Shown here piece after piece: positions 38,968-51,447 of a stretch of 64,000 bases of DNA (position 1 is the first letter of the stretch; each line of letters starts with the position of its first letter). Origin of the DNA: Limnanthes douglasii subsp. nivea (Eukaryota > Streptophyta > Magnoliopsida > Brassicales > Limnanthaceae). The translations under genes and the position numbers were made by a program. The DNA is taken from NCBI GenBank assembly GCA_036936605.1, contig JAUPFV010000002.1, positions 163,424,813 through 163,488,812 of the forward strand, given 5' to 3'. Under the pieces are notes generated by a model. The model did not search any database, was not told where the DNA came from, and saw nothing but the letters and a program-made list of their open reading frames with translations.

Positions 38968-40100
38968 TATGTTTAAGGGGTTGATTGGAGAAATTCTCCT
39001 TTGGCATTTAAAAGGTTGAAATATTCGATGGGATGCAAGACCCTGACGATCACATCGAACGGTTTAAAATTTTTATAATGAATTTCGAGGACGATGATAG
39101 ATTGGTGTGTAGGGCTTTCTCTCAAACTTTCAAAGAAACACCCTTAAAATAGTACAAAAGAATTCTGAGGGTGTCTATTTCCAATTTCAGGGATTTTTAT
39201 ACAGCTTTCTAAAGACAATTTGTGGGAAGTAAAGAGATGTAGGCAAATGGAAATACGATAGTTCAATGTAAACAAGCAATACGAAAAAACCCGAAGGACT
39301 ATACTAAGCGATTTGTGTTAACCGAGGCTGGTTTGGATAATTGTGAGGAGTTGGTAGCAATGACAGCATTTCGACAAGGATTGTTACCAGGAGATCTAGT
39401 GAATAAAAAAACAAAGTGAAGCGCTTTCACTTTTGGAGTAGTGATAGCTTAGGTGGAGGATCAAATTAAGGTGTGAGAATCAACTAGAGTTTGAGGGGTG
39501 GTTGGAAGTAGTCAAAAGAGCTCATGACTGGTGCCAAACAATCATGGGCAATCTTCGAATTCAGCCCAACCAACACGTCCGAGGAACAACAACAACTTAC
39601 TTCATCGAACTAGGGGATATTCAAATCAAGCAATAGGGTACCAGTTTCATAGGCCGAGGCCAATCAGTGGATAAGGCCTCAGTATTATGCCGATCCAACT
39701 CAAAATGTTACTACAATCTATGAAAGGGCAAAGGGATATGTGAATTTCAAGAAGCTCATCCGATAAATAGGCCAATGGAGGAACAAAATAATAGGTTTGT
39801 AAGTATTATAATGACATCAAACATGATACTGTAGACTGTATAGTTTTAAAAGAGGAGGTACAAACATTAATTGAGAATGGAAAGTTGTTGGCCTATGTAA
39901 AAGGACAGAGCAATGCGTCAAAGGTTCTTGTGCATCGACTTCAAAGGATCCTGTTGATGATTTCGATGCTGCATTGGAATAGTTAGATGTAGACCCAGAT
40001 CGGATGATTTTAATGGCAGTAGATGAGCCAATGAAACAAGGCCAAGTTCGTAGTCTATATGAGTATTTTGAGTCCTTAGAAATTTTCGGAGGAGACACTA
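38968..40100 (+). pseudogene. Tat-C gag
   Basis: Decayed frames carry DDHIERFKIF.MNFEDDDRLV (39050-39110), then the RQFVGSKEM block (39215), LTEAGLDNCEELVAMTAFRQ GLLPG (39320-39390), linker, and a zinc-like region near 39800 (HDTVDCIVLKEEVQTLIENG). Unlike Tat-A it keeps C-terminal gag. Many stops. Confidence 0.7.
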
Positions 40101-40129
40101 TGACTGACAATACCGACAAGTCTAGAAAA

Positions 40130-40500
40130 ACGTATGTAGTAAGCTTGGCTACTTAGATAGAAGGAGGGATGTCTACTCATCTATATGATAAGAGAGATGT
40201 TCCCTTTATTCTTTTTTATGAAGATGATTTAAGAGACACTATAGGTCCTCATAAAGATGCAATTGTTATTGGAGAAAAGATAGTTGGAGTTGAAATCCGA
40301 CATGTACTGATAGTTATAGGGAGCTCAGCGAATGTTCTTTCCAAGTCAACTTATGATAGAATGCGTAACCCTTCTCAGATTTCTTAATCAGAACGTACAA
40401 TCATTGGTTTTATAGGGGTAACGACACAAGTAATTGGGGAATTCGAGGGAGAGGTAAGTTTGGGAAATGGACCTTTCAGAAGAAGGTTCATGTGCTATTC
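40130..40500 (+). pseudogene. Tat-C protease
   Basis: 40169-40387 reads MSTHLYDKRDVPFILFYEDD, LRDTIGPHKDAIVIGEKIVG and VEIRHVLIVIGSSANVLSKS. The catalytic DTG is replaced by VIG, so it is inactive. Confidence 0.75.
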
Positions 40501-40835
40501 ATGGTGGTGGGTTGTCCAACAAGCTACAATTCCGTTTTTGGAAGATCTTGGTTTTCGAGGATGTATGGAGTTGTGCCAACAGTCCACCAATGCTTGAATT
40601 CTGTCGTCGAATATCGCGTGGGTGTCGTCTGAAGTGATCAGAAGGTTGCTAGAGAGTGTTATGCCACAGTTCTTCGAATTCGAGGGTCAAGCAGTGGTGA
40701 TAAAATGGCTGAATAATGACCATGGGGGTTGACCTCAGATATCAAAAAGGGGATTGACAATCGGAGGGAAACCCCGCATTCTTTAAAGGTAAGTGAAAAT
40801 ATAGAGGAATATGCTTTTCCTGATGGAAAAGTACT

Positions 40836-41690
40836 TTGAATTGGAACCTTACTAACCCTAGTTTTACGTCAGCAGTTGTTGCAGTTTGTTTTCACAATTT
40901 GGATGTTTTCGCTTGGAAAACTGAAGATGTAATAGGAGTTCCAATTGAAATCATATGTCACAGCCTATCAATTAATCCCAAGGTCAAACCTGTTATACAA
41001 AAAAGACGTGATTTTCGTTTGAAAAGTCATAGGCTATTGTAGCTGAAATGTATCGTTTTTCCAGGCTCGGACATATAAGGGAGTCATAATATCTTTTATG
41101 GACAGCAAACCTATCGGTATTTAAACAAAGAATGATAAATGGAGAATGTGCGTCGAGTTTATGGATCTATTCCTTGTTCCTCATTCCTCGGATAGACCTT
41201 TATGGATGCATTTTTAGGGTATAATCAAATTTAAATGGATCCAAAGGATCAAGAGAGTACACGATTCATCACGGATCGAGACATGCATTGTTATAGGGTT
41301 ATGCCCTTTGGGTTAAAGAATGCTCTACATATCAGAGATTAATTAAATACAGACTTCACTTCTCAGGTCGTAAGATATATGGAGGTGTATATTGATGACA
41401 TGTTGGTTAAGAGCTTAGCAGATGATGCACACTTGGAAGATTTGAAGGAGACTTTTTTGAAATTGAGAGCTATTGAACTAGTTAAATTCCGAGAAGTGCA
41501 CCTTCGGAGTTCGATCAGGAAATTTTTTGGGTTATGTTATTAGTGAAAAGGGAATAGAAGCTGACCCATAACAACTAAAAGCTTTTGTATTAATGACATC
41601 GCCTTCAAACTATCAAAGAAGTGCAAGTTTTAACAGGAAGGTTAGCTGCTCTTAACAGATTCATGTCTAGATTTTCTGATAAATGTTTCC
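40836..41690 (+). pseudogene. Tat-C reverse transcriptase
   Basis: LDVFAWKTEDVIGVPIEIIC and LSINPKVKPVIQKRRDF (40836-41040), decayed fingers (41060-41200), TRFITDRDMHCYRVMPFGLK (about 41260-41320), YIDDMLVKSLADD with YIDD intact at 41388-41399, and NFLGYVISEKGIEADP (41515-41570). Frameshifts separate the blocks. Confidence 0.8.
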
Positions 41691-41705
41691 CTTCTTTCAA
41701 GTGTT

Positions 41706-42470
41706 ATGAAGACCAAAAAAATTGAGTGGACCTCAGAATGTGAAACAACATTTTCAAGCATTAAAAAATTATTATCATCCCTAGAAATATTATCCAAGCC
41801 TCGAATCAGAGAACAACTCTCTTTCTATATTAGAATGTCAGATTTTGCTGTAAGTGTTGTGTTGGTAAGTGAAGATTCGAGAATTTCGAAGCCGATGTAT
41901 TATATCAGTAAGATGCGGTAGCAACAGAAAAAAGGTACTTGAAGGTAAAAAAAATGGCTCTAGCTTTAGCAGTGGCTGCCAGAGCCTTAGCCTTAGCAAA
42001 TGGTTAGTTGAGTTGGGAGATTTTGATATCATCTTTTAACCCCGGATGACTCTCAAGGCCCAAGCTTAGCAGGATTTTTTTGTTGAATTTCATTCAAGCA
42101 GATCAGTGCTAGAGTTCAACTGATTGCTCCATCTGGTGAAACACTGTCTCAATCCATTAATTTGGCTTTCATGCATCAAATAATGAAGCTGAATATGAAG
42201 CTGCGTTGGCGTGTCTAAGGCTTGCGAACATCTGTGGGGAAACTTCAGTTCTTTTAGAAATAGGTTCTCAGTTAGTAGCAAATCAAGTAGATGGAATTCT
42301 CGAAGCCAAAAAAGTACCATTTAATTTTATATCTTTGAGAGCTTCAAAAGTTGAGTCTCTAGTTCGATCACATTATTTTAGAGCTTATCAGCTGAGGAGA
42401 CAATACAGCTGCTGATTCTTTGGCAACCGTGGCATATAGAGAAGAATACCCTTGAATATTATTACAGGAG
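41706..42470 (+). pseudogene. Tat-C RNase H and archaeal-type RNase H
   Basis: 41706-41921: IEWTSECETTFSSIKKLLSS, LSFYIRMSDFAVSVVLVSED, RISKPMYYISKMR. A further part to about 42000 (LALAVAARAL). The second RNase H starts near 42100 (VQLIAPSGETLSQSIN...) with SNNEAEYEAALACLRLANIC at 42175-42235, NSS and ADSLATVAY near 42400. Part of the first enzyme and the TDGG block are deleted. Confidence 0.72.
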
Positions 42471-42559
42471 AGTCCTTCGATTTTAACCCACTCAAAGGAG
42501 TATAAATTTGCATAAGAAATTTTCGTCACTCTATATGTAATTTGAAGCGATTGGAGAAC

Positions 42560-43782
42560 TAATATTCTAAATTTCTTATTAAAATGAATTTTGCCTCAAG
42601 ATATGCAATTCGCTAAGAAGCTGAAAGGTTAAGCATGTGGATATATAGTGTTAGATGGGGTTTTATACAAAAAAAAGTTAAGTAGGCAATTATTACGATG
42701 CTTGAGAAAACAGGAATCACAAGAAATTTTGCCAGAGTTACATGATGGAGAAGGTTCATCACATTGTGTATTCAAGGCATTGACACGTTGAGTTTTGTTG
42801 GTAGGGTAATTTGGCCTTCGATTATAAACGACGCTAAGAGTTTTGTTCGAGGTTGTGATACTTTTCAACTGTTCGCCGACTCTATTTAAAAACCTTCAGT
42901 TCCACTCAGTCCATTATCGAAGCAATCCCTTTTGACAGATGGGGAATATACTCAGTAGACCATTACAATGGTTTCTAGAGGATGCCAAATGATTATTGTG
43001 GCTGTGGACTATTTTATGAAGTGGACAGAAGCTGAACCATTGTCTGGAACAAAGGTAAATTATGTAATTAAGTTCATTGTAAACAGTATTTGTTGCCATT
43101 TGAGGGTTCCTCGAAAAATTACCACAGATAATGGTCCTCAATTTACTAACAAAAAATGGCTTCTTTTTGTGCTTCGAGTGGGATAACATGATGTTTTGCT
43201 ACATCTTTTCATCCCCAAGAAAATGGTCAGGTAGACGTGATAAATAGATTTATTTTGGAAGGTTTAAAGAAGAATTTGACAGGGGCAGCAGGGAAATGGC
43301 TTAACTATTTGCAGGAGGTGTTATGGGCTTATCGAACAACTTCTAGAGAAGCTACTCAAAAAACTCATTTTGCCTTAGCGTATGGGATGGATGTTGTTAG
43401 TCCTGCAGAATCTACATTACCTTCTTTTAGAGTAGCTCAATATTCGGAGGACTTGAATGACGAAGCAAAAAGAGCAGATTTGGATTTGATTGAGGTAAAA
43501 AGAGTTAGAGCTCACCTGAATATGATTCATTATCAAACTCTTATGAGAAGTATATATAATTTGAAGGTAAAAAGGAGGGATTTTAAGGTTGGTGATAAAG
43601 TTTTATGGAAGGTATTCCTCCAAACTAAGGAGAAGAGCCTCGGCAAGATGGCACCGAATCGGGAAGGTCCCTATATGGTTGTGGAAAAAATAAATCCTGG
43701 TTCTTATCGTCTTTGTGACAAACAGAAGAGGATGCTTCAACATCCTTGGAATATACATCATCTAAAATTGTACAGGGAGTAA
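42560..43782 (+). pseudogene. Tat-C integrase; last 181 codons open
   Basis: Zinc-finger region decayed (42620-42900: LDGVLYKKKLSRQLLRCLRK, SFVRGCDTFQLFADSI). Core: MIIVAVDYFMKWTEAEPLSG, VNSICCHLRVPRKITTDNGP QF (42968-43145), then 43237-43782 in one frame: FILEGLKKNLTGAAGKWLNY, VLWAYRTTSREATQKTHFAL, RRDFKVGDKVLWKVFLQTKE and HPWNIHHLKLYRE. The stop at 43780 is the natural end. Confidence 0.85.
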
Positions 43783-44034
43783 CTATATTTTTTGAAATTG
43801 TTCTTTTTTGAATAATTGGCACACTCTTTCCTACCATGTTGGCCCATGGAGGTTTTAGTGAGGTGTTGTGTAAATATTCGAAGCTACCAACAAAAATGTT
43901 TTTTGGCCAACGGTTGTTTACATATGCTTATTTAAATTATTTTGGTAACTAGTTAAGGACTGATCATCTTTGATGTTGACCAAAAGTAATTATTCCGAAG
44001 TGTTAAATACTTTTTTCGAAGAAACAACCATTTT

Positions 44035-44215
44035 TGAAATGCAACGTTCTCTAAACGCACTGTAATATTCGAAGTGCTACGTTCTGTAAACGCACTACAA
44101 TATTCAAAGTGCTACATTCTCTTAACAAATGATATTATTCAAACTAATACATTTTATAAATGTGTTATTTGTATTTAAGCTGTTAACATTCTTTAAACAC
44201 ACTAATGAAGTTCAA
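44035..44215 (+). repeat. Decayed 36-bp repeat array in Tat-C 3' UTR
   Basis: Units with TTC(G/A)AAGTGCTACGTTCT and AAACGCACT recur about every 36 bases (44050-44190), clearly the same unit as in Tat-A but more eroded. Confidence 0.65.
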
Positions 44216-44398
44216 GTATTCTAACTTTGAAAATTATAACTCAGTTATGATATAATTTATATTTCGAGGTGAACATGACTTATAAGTTTGAAATAAATAA
44301 GAGTATAGAGAAACAAATCCCTTCTGCATTTAATTTAATTGGATGGTAACACAATAAGTTTTTAAATGCCAAGTAAAAATGCATCTACCAAAAATAAC

Positions 44399-47282
44399 TC
44401 ATTTTACAACGACTACAAAAAAAATAGCAAAGTTATATTTCCTCGGAGCTTTTTTCAGATAATCGCCTTGTTCAGAAGCACTTTCCCCTAATTCCGCTTC
44501 TTCATATGAAGAACTATGAATAGGATCAAAAACTTCGCTAGGGAGACTTTCGATAAGAATCTGCTCCCAAAGGTTGGTGAGGTGGGCCTTAGGAAATGCG
44601 ACATGAATTTGGCGAAGAAGATTAACTAATCTTTGCTCTTCGGTATTTTGTATTGCTGCTAACATGTCTTTCCACATTCGTTCTCAGCAGCAGTGACATC
44701 AAGCCTTTTCTCTTCTTTGAATTGAGTTTTGAGAGCATCCATATCCTCTATCAATTTTTTCTTCTCATCCTCACTCTTGTTGAGTGAAAGTTAAAGATCA
44801 GTGGATTTATTCTTTTCTAGTAGCTAATTCTTTAGAGTGCTTAGATTTTTGAGTTGTTCAATCTCATTTTTCTGAGAAGTATTGAGCTTTTATGTTTCCT
44901 TTGGATGCACAAATATGAGGTGATTCTTGAGATAAATGATCCCTTTAATGAATTTTGATCCGACTAGTTTAAATTCATAGAATTGCTTTTCCACGAGGCC
45001 ACCAAATATTTCCCTCATTCTTTTTTCAGCAGCATCAATTTTCTTATGGCGAACCATCTCCTTTGCTATATGCTCTAACTGACTTCGAACATATTCAATT
45101 TCTTGGGTTAATTTTTGTGTTGCAGCACCAAAATTGAGAAATGGTTGAAGACAAAGCGCAACTTTTACAGATGGCTCTTCAGAAGATATGATTATTGGGC
45201 TAGGAAAAGGCATAAGAGCAGAGGAGGATAGAGCCGAAGAGACTTCTGGTAAAGTGGCCTCGGGAAAAATAGGAACAGATCTTTTACCATGATTTTGCAG
45301 TTAGTCTTGAAGTTCTTGAATGTATGAATCTTCATGTCTAACGAGTTCTTTAGATTGATTGCGGTTGATGAAGCTATCAAGATCAAAATTATCATCACCT
45401 CAATTATTGTCTACACTATTCTTTCCTTGTTGGGTGCCTCTCTCTTCATCACTTGTTTCATTTTCTTTTTGCTGATTTTCCACAGCAACAATTTCATCAG
45501 CATGGAAAGGTACCTCTTGAACGGTTTGTACGGCTTTCCTTTTTGCTCTCTTTTGAGGAGTTGTTTTAGATGTGCTCTTCTTTTTCTTCAAGACAATTGT
45601 CTTCTTCCTTTTTGGAGAATACTTAACTTCTTCTCCTTCTTCAATAGTGGGTAGGTTATTTTCTGTTGTTTTTGTCTTTGATTTTGTGGCATCAGAGCTT
45701 CTGAAGCGCTAACACCAAATGTGCTAGCTACCTTTTTATTATTTTCCCTTTCTTCTTTGGGGGAAGATAACTCTCTGACCTATTCTGAATTGGAAGGAAA
45801 CATCTTACCATCAGGTACCACCAGTCTCTTCACAACCAAACTAGGATTTGGAAGTTCCATCTGATTTTCTATGAAGTCATCACCTAGTGTGATTCGGTAA
45901 AACAGCTATTGATAAAGTTGATGGGCACGAAAGCTTAGTGGAACCCATTGCCCCACTCTTTTTCCGCCCACGTGGCTAACTTTAAAAAAATTACCATAGC
46001 ATATTCTTTGGCGAATCTTATATCTCCTCGAAATTTCCGTGATGCAATAAAAATATATAAGTAAACGAACAAAATAAAAAACACACAATAAAAGCGAAGC
46101 CGCTTACTATTACTGTTTACCTAAGCCCCGAATATGAAGATAATTTTTTATTTCCAAAATTTGTCAGCCTCGAGTAGGTCGTCGACTATCTTCAGATCAT
46201 TATCCAGTGTGAGATAGTAGAACGACTGAACATGGCCAATCGAACCCTTTGTTAGGACAACAAAATCTTTGATAGAAAGAGGTATTTGTGCAAATCTAGA
46301 AGCCATGATAATGGAACATAGGGTAAACCATTGATTAGGAGTAGCTTGCGTAGGACAGAGGTCAAGGAGCTTAAATTCATTGGATCTTGTGGAAACCGAA
46401 GACCTTAGTTAATAATTTCTGGGTAGACCACCAACTCATCTTTTCTACAGTCAAGTGGAGTCTCTTCTTCTTTTGGAAGCCAAAGTACTATGTTCTCGGG
46501 CATTCCCCATTTCCTTTTTAAAGAAGCAGCCTAAGACTCTAGGTGATAAATGTATGGCACATTTTTAAATCCCAAAAAATACTCACGGTGAGTGGCTTCA
46601 AGTTTTCTCCAACTGAGGCAACCAGTTCTTCAGACAGCTCAACATGAGTTTTTTTTTCTTATCCTAGGTGATTTTACCGTCGAAACATCATCTTCTGTAT
46701 CAGCCTTGACAATCGATTGTGTGGGTTTCAAAATTCACATCCTCTTCGGATGCCTCATCCACGAGTTGAGGTGGGTTAGGATTCGAAGTAGGTTATTTGG
46801 CGTTATTTGAGGGATTTTGTTGAGACTTTGTTGTTGTCTCAACAACTTCCCTCAAGGCAGGACAAGAGGTTGCTGGATTCGAGGTGTGATCAGCATCGTC
46901 CCCCATTGCTATGAAGGTTTTTTCCATAGGGTTCGAGGAAGTTGAGTTTTAGTATGAACTGAAAGGGTTTTCTTGCGTAGTGGACGAGGGGCTCCGAACT
47001 AACGTGAAAAGGAGTTTTCTCTGATCTCTCTGAAGAGGATTTAGTTTGGGTTACCTTGCGACTGATTCGAGGTAATAGTCTATTTAGAAGGGGTGACATT
47101 CGAGGTAATTATGGACAAACCGGAGGAGTGTTTCTTATCCGTCCAACTACTCTATATTCATCTTCCCTTTCGCTTATGTAGAAGTAATCGTATGGTCCAA
47201 AGTGAGATTTCTTTTTATCTGGGGAAGATAAATTTTTGGGTTTCTTAGCTTTTGGATTTTTGAGTTTTGGATGTTTTCTCAT
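44399..47282 (-). pseudogene. Antisense extra gene of Tat-C, nearly full length
   Basis: Minus strand, about 2.9 kb with breaks. ATG at 47282: MRKHPKLKNPKAKKPKNLSS then HFGPYDYFYISEREDEYRVV (basic N-terminus). Further parts: 46890-47099; 46000-46640 (colinear with 8600-9490 of Tat-A, including a hydrophobic/aromatic block); 45400-45591, basic and Ser-rich (MKKKKSTSKTTPQKRAKRKA); 44890-45213 with a coiled-coil-like stretch (TQKLTQEIEYVRSQLEHIAK EM); and 44399-44677, ending acidic. Convergent with Tat-C. Conserved in at least four elements here, so it was once under selection, but its function is unknown. Confidence 0.68.
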
Positions 47283-47785
47283 AAACGAACTTAAAAGAAA
47301 AGGAGAAAGGTGGCTTAAGGGTTGAAGATTCAAATGAAGATAGCAAGTGAAATTTCTCTCTCTCTCTCTCTAAAAAATTTTGTTGTGAAGCAAAGCGATG
47401 CATATAAGAGTATTTATAGGGTAAGTTTAGGGAGAGGGAAGTGGAAGAGGTGCAGAAAGCAATTGGACAAAATTACAAACAGTTGAGTAAAGAAGAATTT
47501 GACACCTGCCATATGATAGGCCTAGTGGTAAACCTAGTTCCTATGACATCATCACCTATTCAATCTCTACTTTAAACAATTATGACCGTTGGAAAGAATG
47601 ACTCCATATGAAAACATTCAAGGAACTAAGGAAATTATTATCAAATTCGAAGATTAGATTTTACCATAAATACGGGACCCACAAGATTGAAGCAGTTCAA
47701 ATCTTGGATAAAGGGATTCTTCTGTACCAGTAAAGATTTCTGAAGCTAATTAGTTCTCATTCATTGACTTTCATAAGAAATAAGG
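47283..47785. other. Region upstream of antisense gene, (CT)n
   Basis: A (CT)9-type run at 47355-47371 lies about 75 bp upstream of the antisense ATG, in the position of its 5' leader or promoter. The rest holds no gene that I recognise; a Tat-C 3' LTR might lie here but no partner is available for comparison. Confidence 0.45.
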
Positions 47786-48656
47786 TGATGTGATCCTAGA
47801 TGACACAAGGAGCTTAGGACATGGAAACGTGCAAGAACCAGATGAACAACTTGAAAAAGAAGATAAGCTTGAAGTTGAAGATATTCTTATTTTACCGGCT
47901 GGTCCAACAACTCGATCAAGAGCAAAACAATTTAACAAAGCTGTTGGAGGATTGCTTAATCAACTAGAGAATCTACGTGATCAAACCAGCAAGTATGGTG
48001 GAAAAGCTTGTCAAACCACTTTGGTCTTGATTCAAGCTAATTGATTTCAACAAATGAGAAAGTGTCTCGATTGTACTCTTTTTCCCTTGTTCAAATTTTC
48101 TCCCAATAGGTTTTCTTGACAAAGTTTTTAATGAGACAATTGTTTCACTTCACCATTGCCCATTTGTTGAAATAAAAGCCCAAGACCCATCTACACCAAA
48201 AGCCACATCCTTGGAGGAGGGAAGGGTCTGATTTCCAGCTTATATCATTAATACTTTGTATTTTTAATATTAAAGCATTTTATTTCCAAGAAAAGCCTTA
48301 ATTGTTTTAGAAGCATACATTATGTTTCCAAGAACAGCCTTAATTGTGTTCAAGGCTAGTTCTTTCTCCTATAAAAACTATGTACTCAGAATTCTAATGG
48401 TTAGACTATCTTTGATTCTGAAAAAACTTCTTAAGTTTTACTCTTCTCTTGTTGGTGTGTAATATCCAACAGGAAACTTGTTCTTCATTTGGTGCGTCAT
48501 ATCCAAAGGAAGATCAGTTGGAATATCAAAGGCCTTTCCACAACCTTTGTGTGACCTATCGATCCACATCTTTTGATCCTTGAATCCTTTTGGGTTCCTG
48601 GTTGCAAAGTTATCCCTATCCCATTTTAGAGTGCCGATTCTAGGAGGAGTTTATCA
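47786..48656 (+). repeat. CRM-V 5' LTR
   Basis: 871 bp, TGATGTGATCCTAGATGACA to CTAGGAGGAGTTTATCA; TATA box TATAAAAA at 48370-48377. The first 259 bp preserve the polyprotein tail as an open frame (47790-48044: [40 protein letters not shown], ending ...LIQAN then TGA), showing the full length of the coding overlap. Confidence 0.93.
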
Positions 48657-48658
48657 AG

Positions 48659-48670
48659 TGGTATCAGAGC
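48659..48670 (+). other. CRM-V primer-binding site
   Basis: TGGTATCAGAGC, two bases after the LTR; initiator methionine tRNA type. Confidence 0.93.
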
Positions 48671-48984
48671 AACATTCTGAAAGTTGGGTATTCTCTTTCT
48701 CATTAATTTTTCTTCATCTATTTTATATTATTAGTTTGTTTGTGAAGATTTGAGTGTTAGTGTGATGATTTCATTTTGAATCACGAAATTCTGATCTGTT
48801 TCACCCTAGTTATAGTTGTTTGAGATTTAAAATCGTAGAAAATCGTTTTTAGGTGTTGTTGTGAAACTTATCTCTTAATATTCTTAGGAAAACAGATTTG
48901 GATATGTTTTATGGTTTTAAATAAATTGAAGAACTTTCCAAGGAATTGTTGCTGGTGATTTGTTTTTGTTTTGTTTTGTAGAAA

Positions 48985-50030
48985 ATGATGTCTAATTCAA
49001 ATGATGCAGCAAACAGTAATTTCAATAACAACAAGCTTCTAATTGAAGCTATGACAAAGTTGATAGACACCAAGATAGATGCCTTTCGCGAAGAGCTTCA
49101 ATCAAACACTGACCACGAGCGGAACCGTTCACGACAAACCAGTCTAAGAAGAAACCATGAACTACCTGAACAATTCAGAATTGAAGCCGCTGATGAATAT
49201 TATGAACGAATGAGCAATTCGTCTCGAAACAACCATAGAAGGCACCATAGACGTACAAGAGAGGGCAACGAACGTATGCGTGACAATCTTGGAGGTCTCA
49301 AGATTAAGATTCCACCATTCCATGAAAAAAACGATCTAGATGCCTATTTGGAATGGGAAAAGAAGATTGAACTCGTTTTTAACGTTCAACACTACACGGA
49401 AACCAATCGAGTAAGAATTGCTGCTACTGAATTTTATGATTATGCTCTTAGTTGGTGGGATCAACTAGTTACCTCAAGAAGGCGTAATGGGGAACATCCT
49501 ATAGAATCATGGGCAGAAATGAAAGCCATTATGCGGAAGAGGTTTGCTCCTAATCATTACCACCGTGAGCTGCATCTAAAGCTGAGGAGATTAACACAAG
49601 GAAGCTGATCTATTGAAGAGTATTATCAAGAAATGGAGACCTTAATGTTGCGAGCTGATATTTCAGAAGATAGAGAGGCTACAATGTCAAGGTTTCTTGG
49701 GGGTTTAAATAGAGAAATTCAAGACATATTGGAAACTCAGTATTATGTTGAACTAGAAGAGATGCTACACAAAGCTTTGCTATTTGAACAACAAGCTAAA
49801 AGAAAGAACTCCTCAAGATCAAGTTACGGTTCACGGGCAGTAACAATTAAGCCAATTCAAAAGATGAGAAGACCAATTATCAGAAAGCAAGCTATGTAGA
49901 GGTGAACCAAAAATCTGGAACACCATTGTCTATTGATAACAAGGGAAACCTAAAGAGGTTGCAATCAGAACTCGTCATGTTAAGTGTTTCAAGTGCAAAG
50001 GGATGGGACATTATGCTAATGAGTGTTCTA
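48985..50030 (+). pseudogene. CRM-V gag
   Basis: ATG at 48985 (MMSNSNDAANSNFNNNKLLI). 207 codons through the capsid region to LTQGS, then a TGA at 49606 where other copies have CGA arginine. 49633-49899 continues (ETLMLRADISEDREATMSRF, EEMLHKALLFEQQAKR), followed by a frameshift at about 49850. The zinc knuckle (CKGMGHYANEC-like) is at 49990-50030, where a deletion starts. Confidence 0.88.
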
Positions 50031-50034
50031 ATAA

Positions 50035-50798
50035 GCATCCAGCACCTTACAAGCTTCAATGGCTTAACGACAATGCATAAATGAAAGTTAGCCACCAAGT
50101 AGAAGTTCCCATAGCCATTGGTAAGTACGAAGATGAAGTTTTATGTGATGTTCTACCAATGGAGGCTAGTCACATAGTGTTAGGAAGGCCATGGCAATCT
50201 GATCGAAAGGTTATCCATGATGGATTCACTAATCGCCATACATTTGAGTTTCAAGGAAGGAAAACCACTCTAGTTCCCATGACTCCACGAGAAGTTTACC
50301 ATGATCAAAAGCATATGCAGAACAAGGAAAGTCGGGTAACTAAACATTCGAATTTCTATGCAAAATCTGGCGAGGTTAAGAAAACATTATTCTCTAAGCA
50401 ACCTATGTTACTTTTTGTGTTTAAGGAAACTCTTATGAGTTTAACTAACTTGACACCGGTGTTGCCGAGTGAGATGACTTCTCTCTTGCAGGAATTTGAA
50501 GATGTATTCCCTGAAGACAATCCAAAAGGGCTTCCATCAATTAGAGGCATCGAACACCAAATAGATTTTGTACCTGGAGCCTCCCTTCCTAACAGACCTA
50601 CTTATAGAACTAATCCAGTGGAGACAAAAGAATTGCAAAGGCAAATCAGTGAACTGATGGAAAAAGGACATATCCGTGAAAGCATGAGTCCTTGTGCGGT
50701 ACCAGTTCTACTTGTGCCCAAGAAAGATGGAAGCTGGAGAATGTGTGTTGATTGTAGAGCCATCAACATCATAACAGTAAAGTATCGCCATCCTATAC
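50035..50798 (+). pseudogene. CRM-V protease end and RT start
   Basis: A deletion joins the zinc knuckle to HPAPYKLQWLNDN at about 50035, removing the protease active site. 50081-50797 reads [96 protein letters not shown], ending in VKYRHPI. RT palm is absent. Confidence 0.88.
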
Positions 50799-51447
50799 TT
50801 TGTGCCCTTCCTTCCTGATTAACTTAAAACACTTTCACCAACCAAATCCTTTTAAGGAGAAAAGCTCTATTTGTTTGAAGGAAATAGAGTACAGGAACAA
50901 GTAACTGTCTGCAAGAGTTATTTGGGCATTGCATTGATTTAAAGAATCTTCTCTTATTGCTTTAGATAGTTTGATAGAGCTTCAAACTTATTAAATTTGT
51001 TTAAAGTTGCTTATGGCTGCATGATAGGCTTCAAATGGTTTGGATTTTCTTCATATTGATTCTAGATATAATATAGTAGTTCGCATAGTCCTTTCAAAGT
51101 ATGTATGAAGGACTAAATTTTTTAATTAATTGAAGGGAATAAACAATTTGTTTCTTCTGGTTTTGGTTAATTGAATAACAAGTACATTTTTGAAGTAATG
51201 GTGGAGTAGGCCCATAATCCTTTCAAAGCATGTAGAAAAGACTAAATATTAATTTGAATATGTTGCATTGTTTAATATTGGGTAGTCGGATGGGGAAAAT
51301 ATTGCAGTGTTTTGGAATATGCATGGAGAAAGTCTTGGCTATTAATTAAATGACATGGGCAGCAACAAAATAATTTCAAAAAGCCCGTTGCTAGAGTGCA
51401 TGAACACGAATGAACTAGTATTAATTACTCAATACATGCACACCATG
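50799..51447. other. Spacer between CRM-V and CRM-U
   Basis: No gene recognised. A motif CCTTTCAAAG(T/C)ATGTA...AAGACTAAAT occurs twice in direct orientation (about 51090 and 51220). It ends in ACACCATG, the target of CRM-U, and continues unbroken after CRM-U at 57809. Confidence 0.5.

Larger units (their letters stand above)
38968..47282 (+). mobile_element. Tat-C, decayed Tat-type element
   Basis: Plus strand: gag from the ATTGGAGAAATTCTCC block, protease, RT, RNase H, archaeal RNase H, integrase, repeat array, antisense gene. The same family as Tat-A and Tat-D. Its 5' LTR, leader and gag start are missing at the junction with CRM-W; a 3' LTR is not recognised before CRM-V at 47786. Confidence 0.82.
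47786..50798 (+). mobile_element. CRM-V, truncated CRM-like element
   Basis: 5' LTR 47786-48656, primer site, gag, protease and the first part of RT, then an abrupt end in RT at 50798 (after CGCCATCCTATAC). No 3' part. Gag-protease boundary has a further internal deletion. Lies 650 bp from the inverted CRM-U. Confidence 0.92.
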
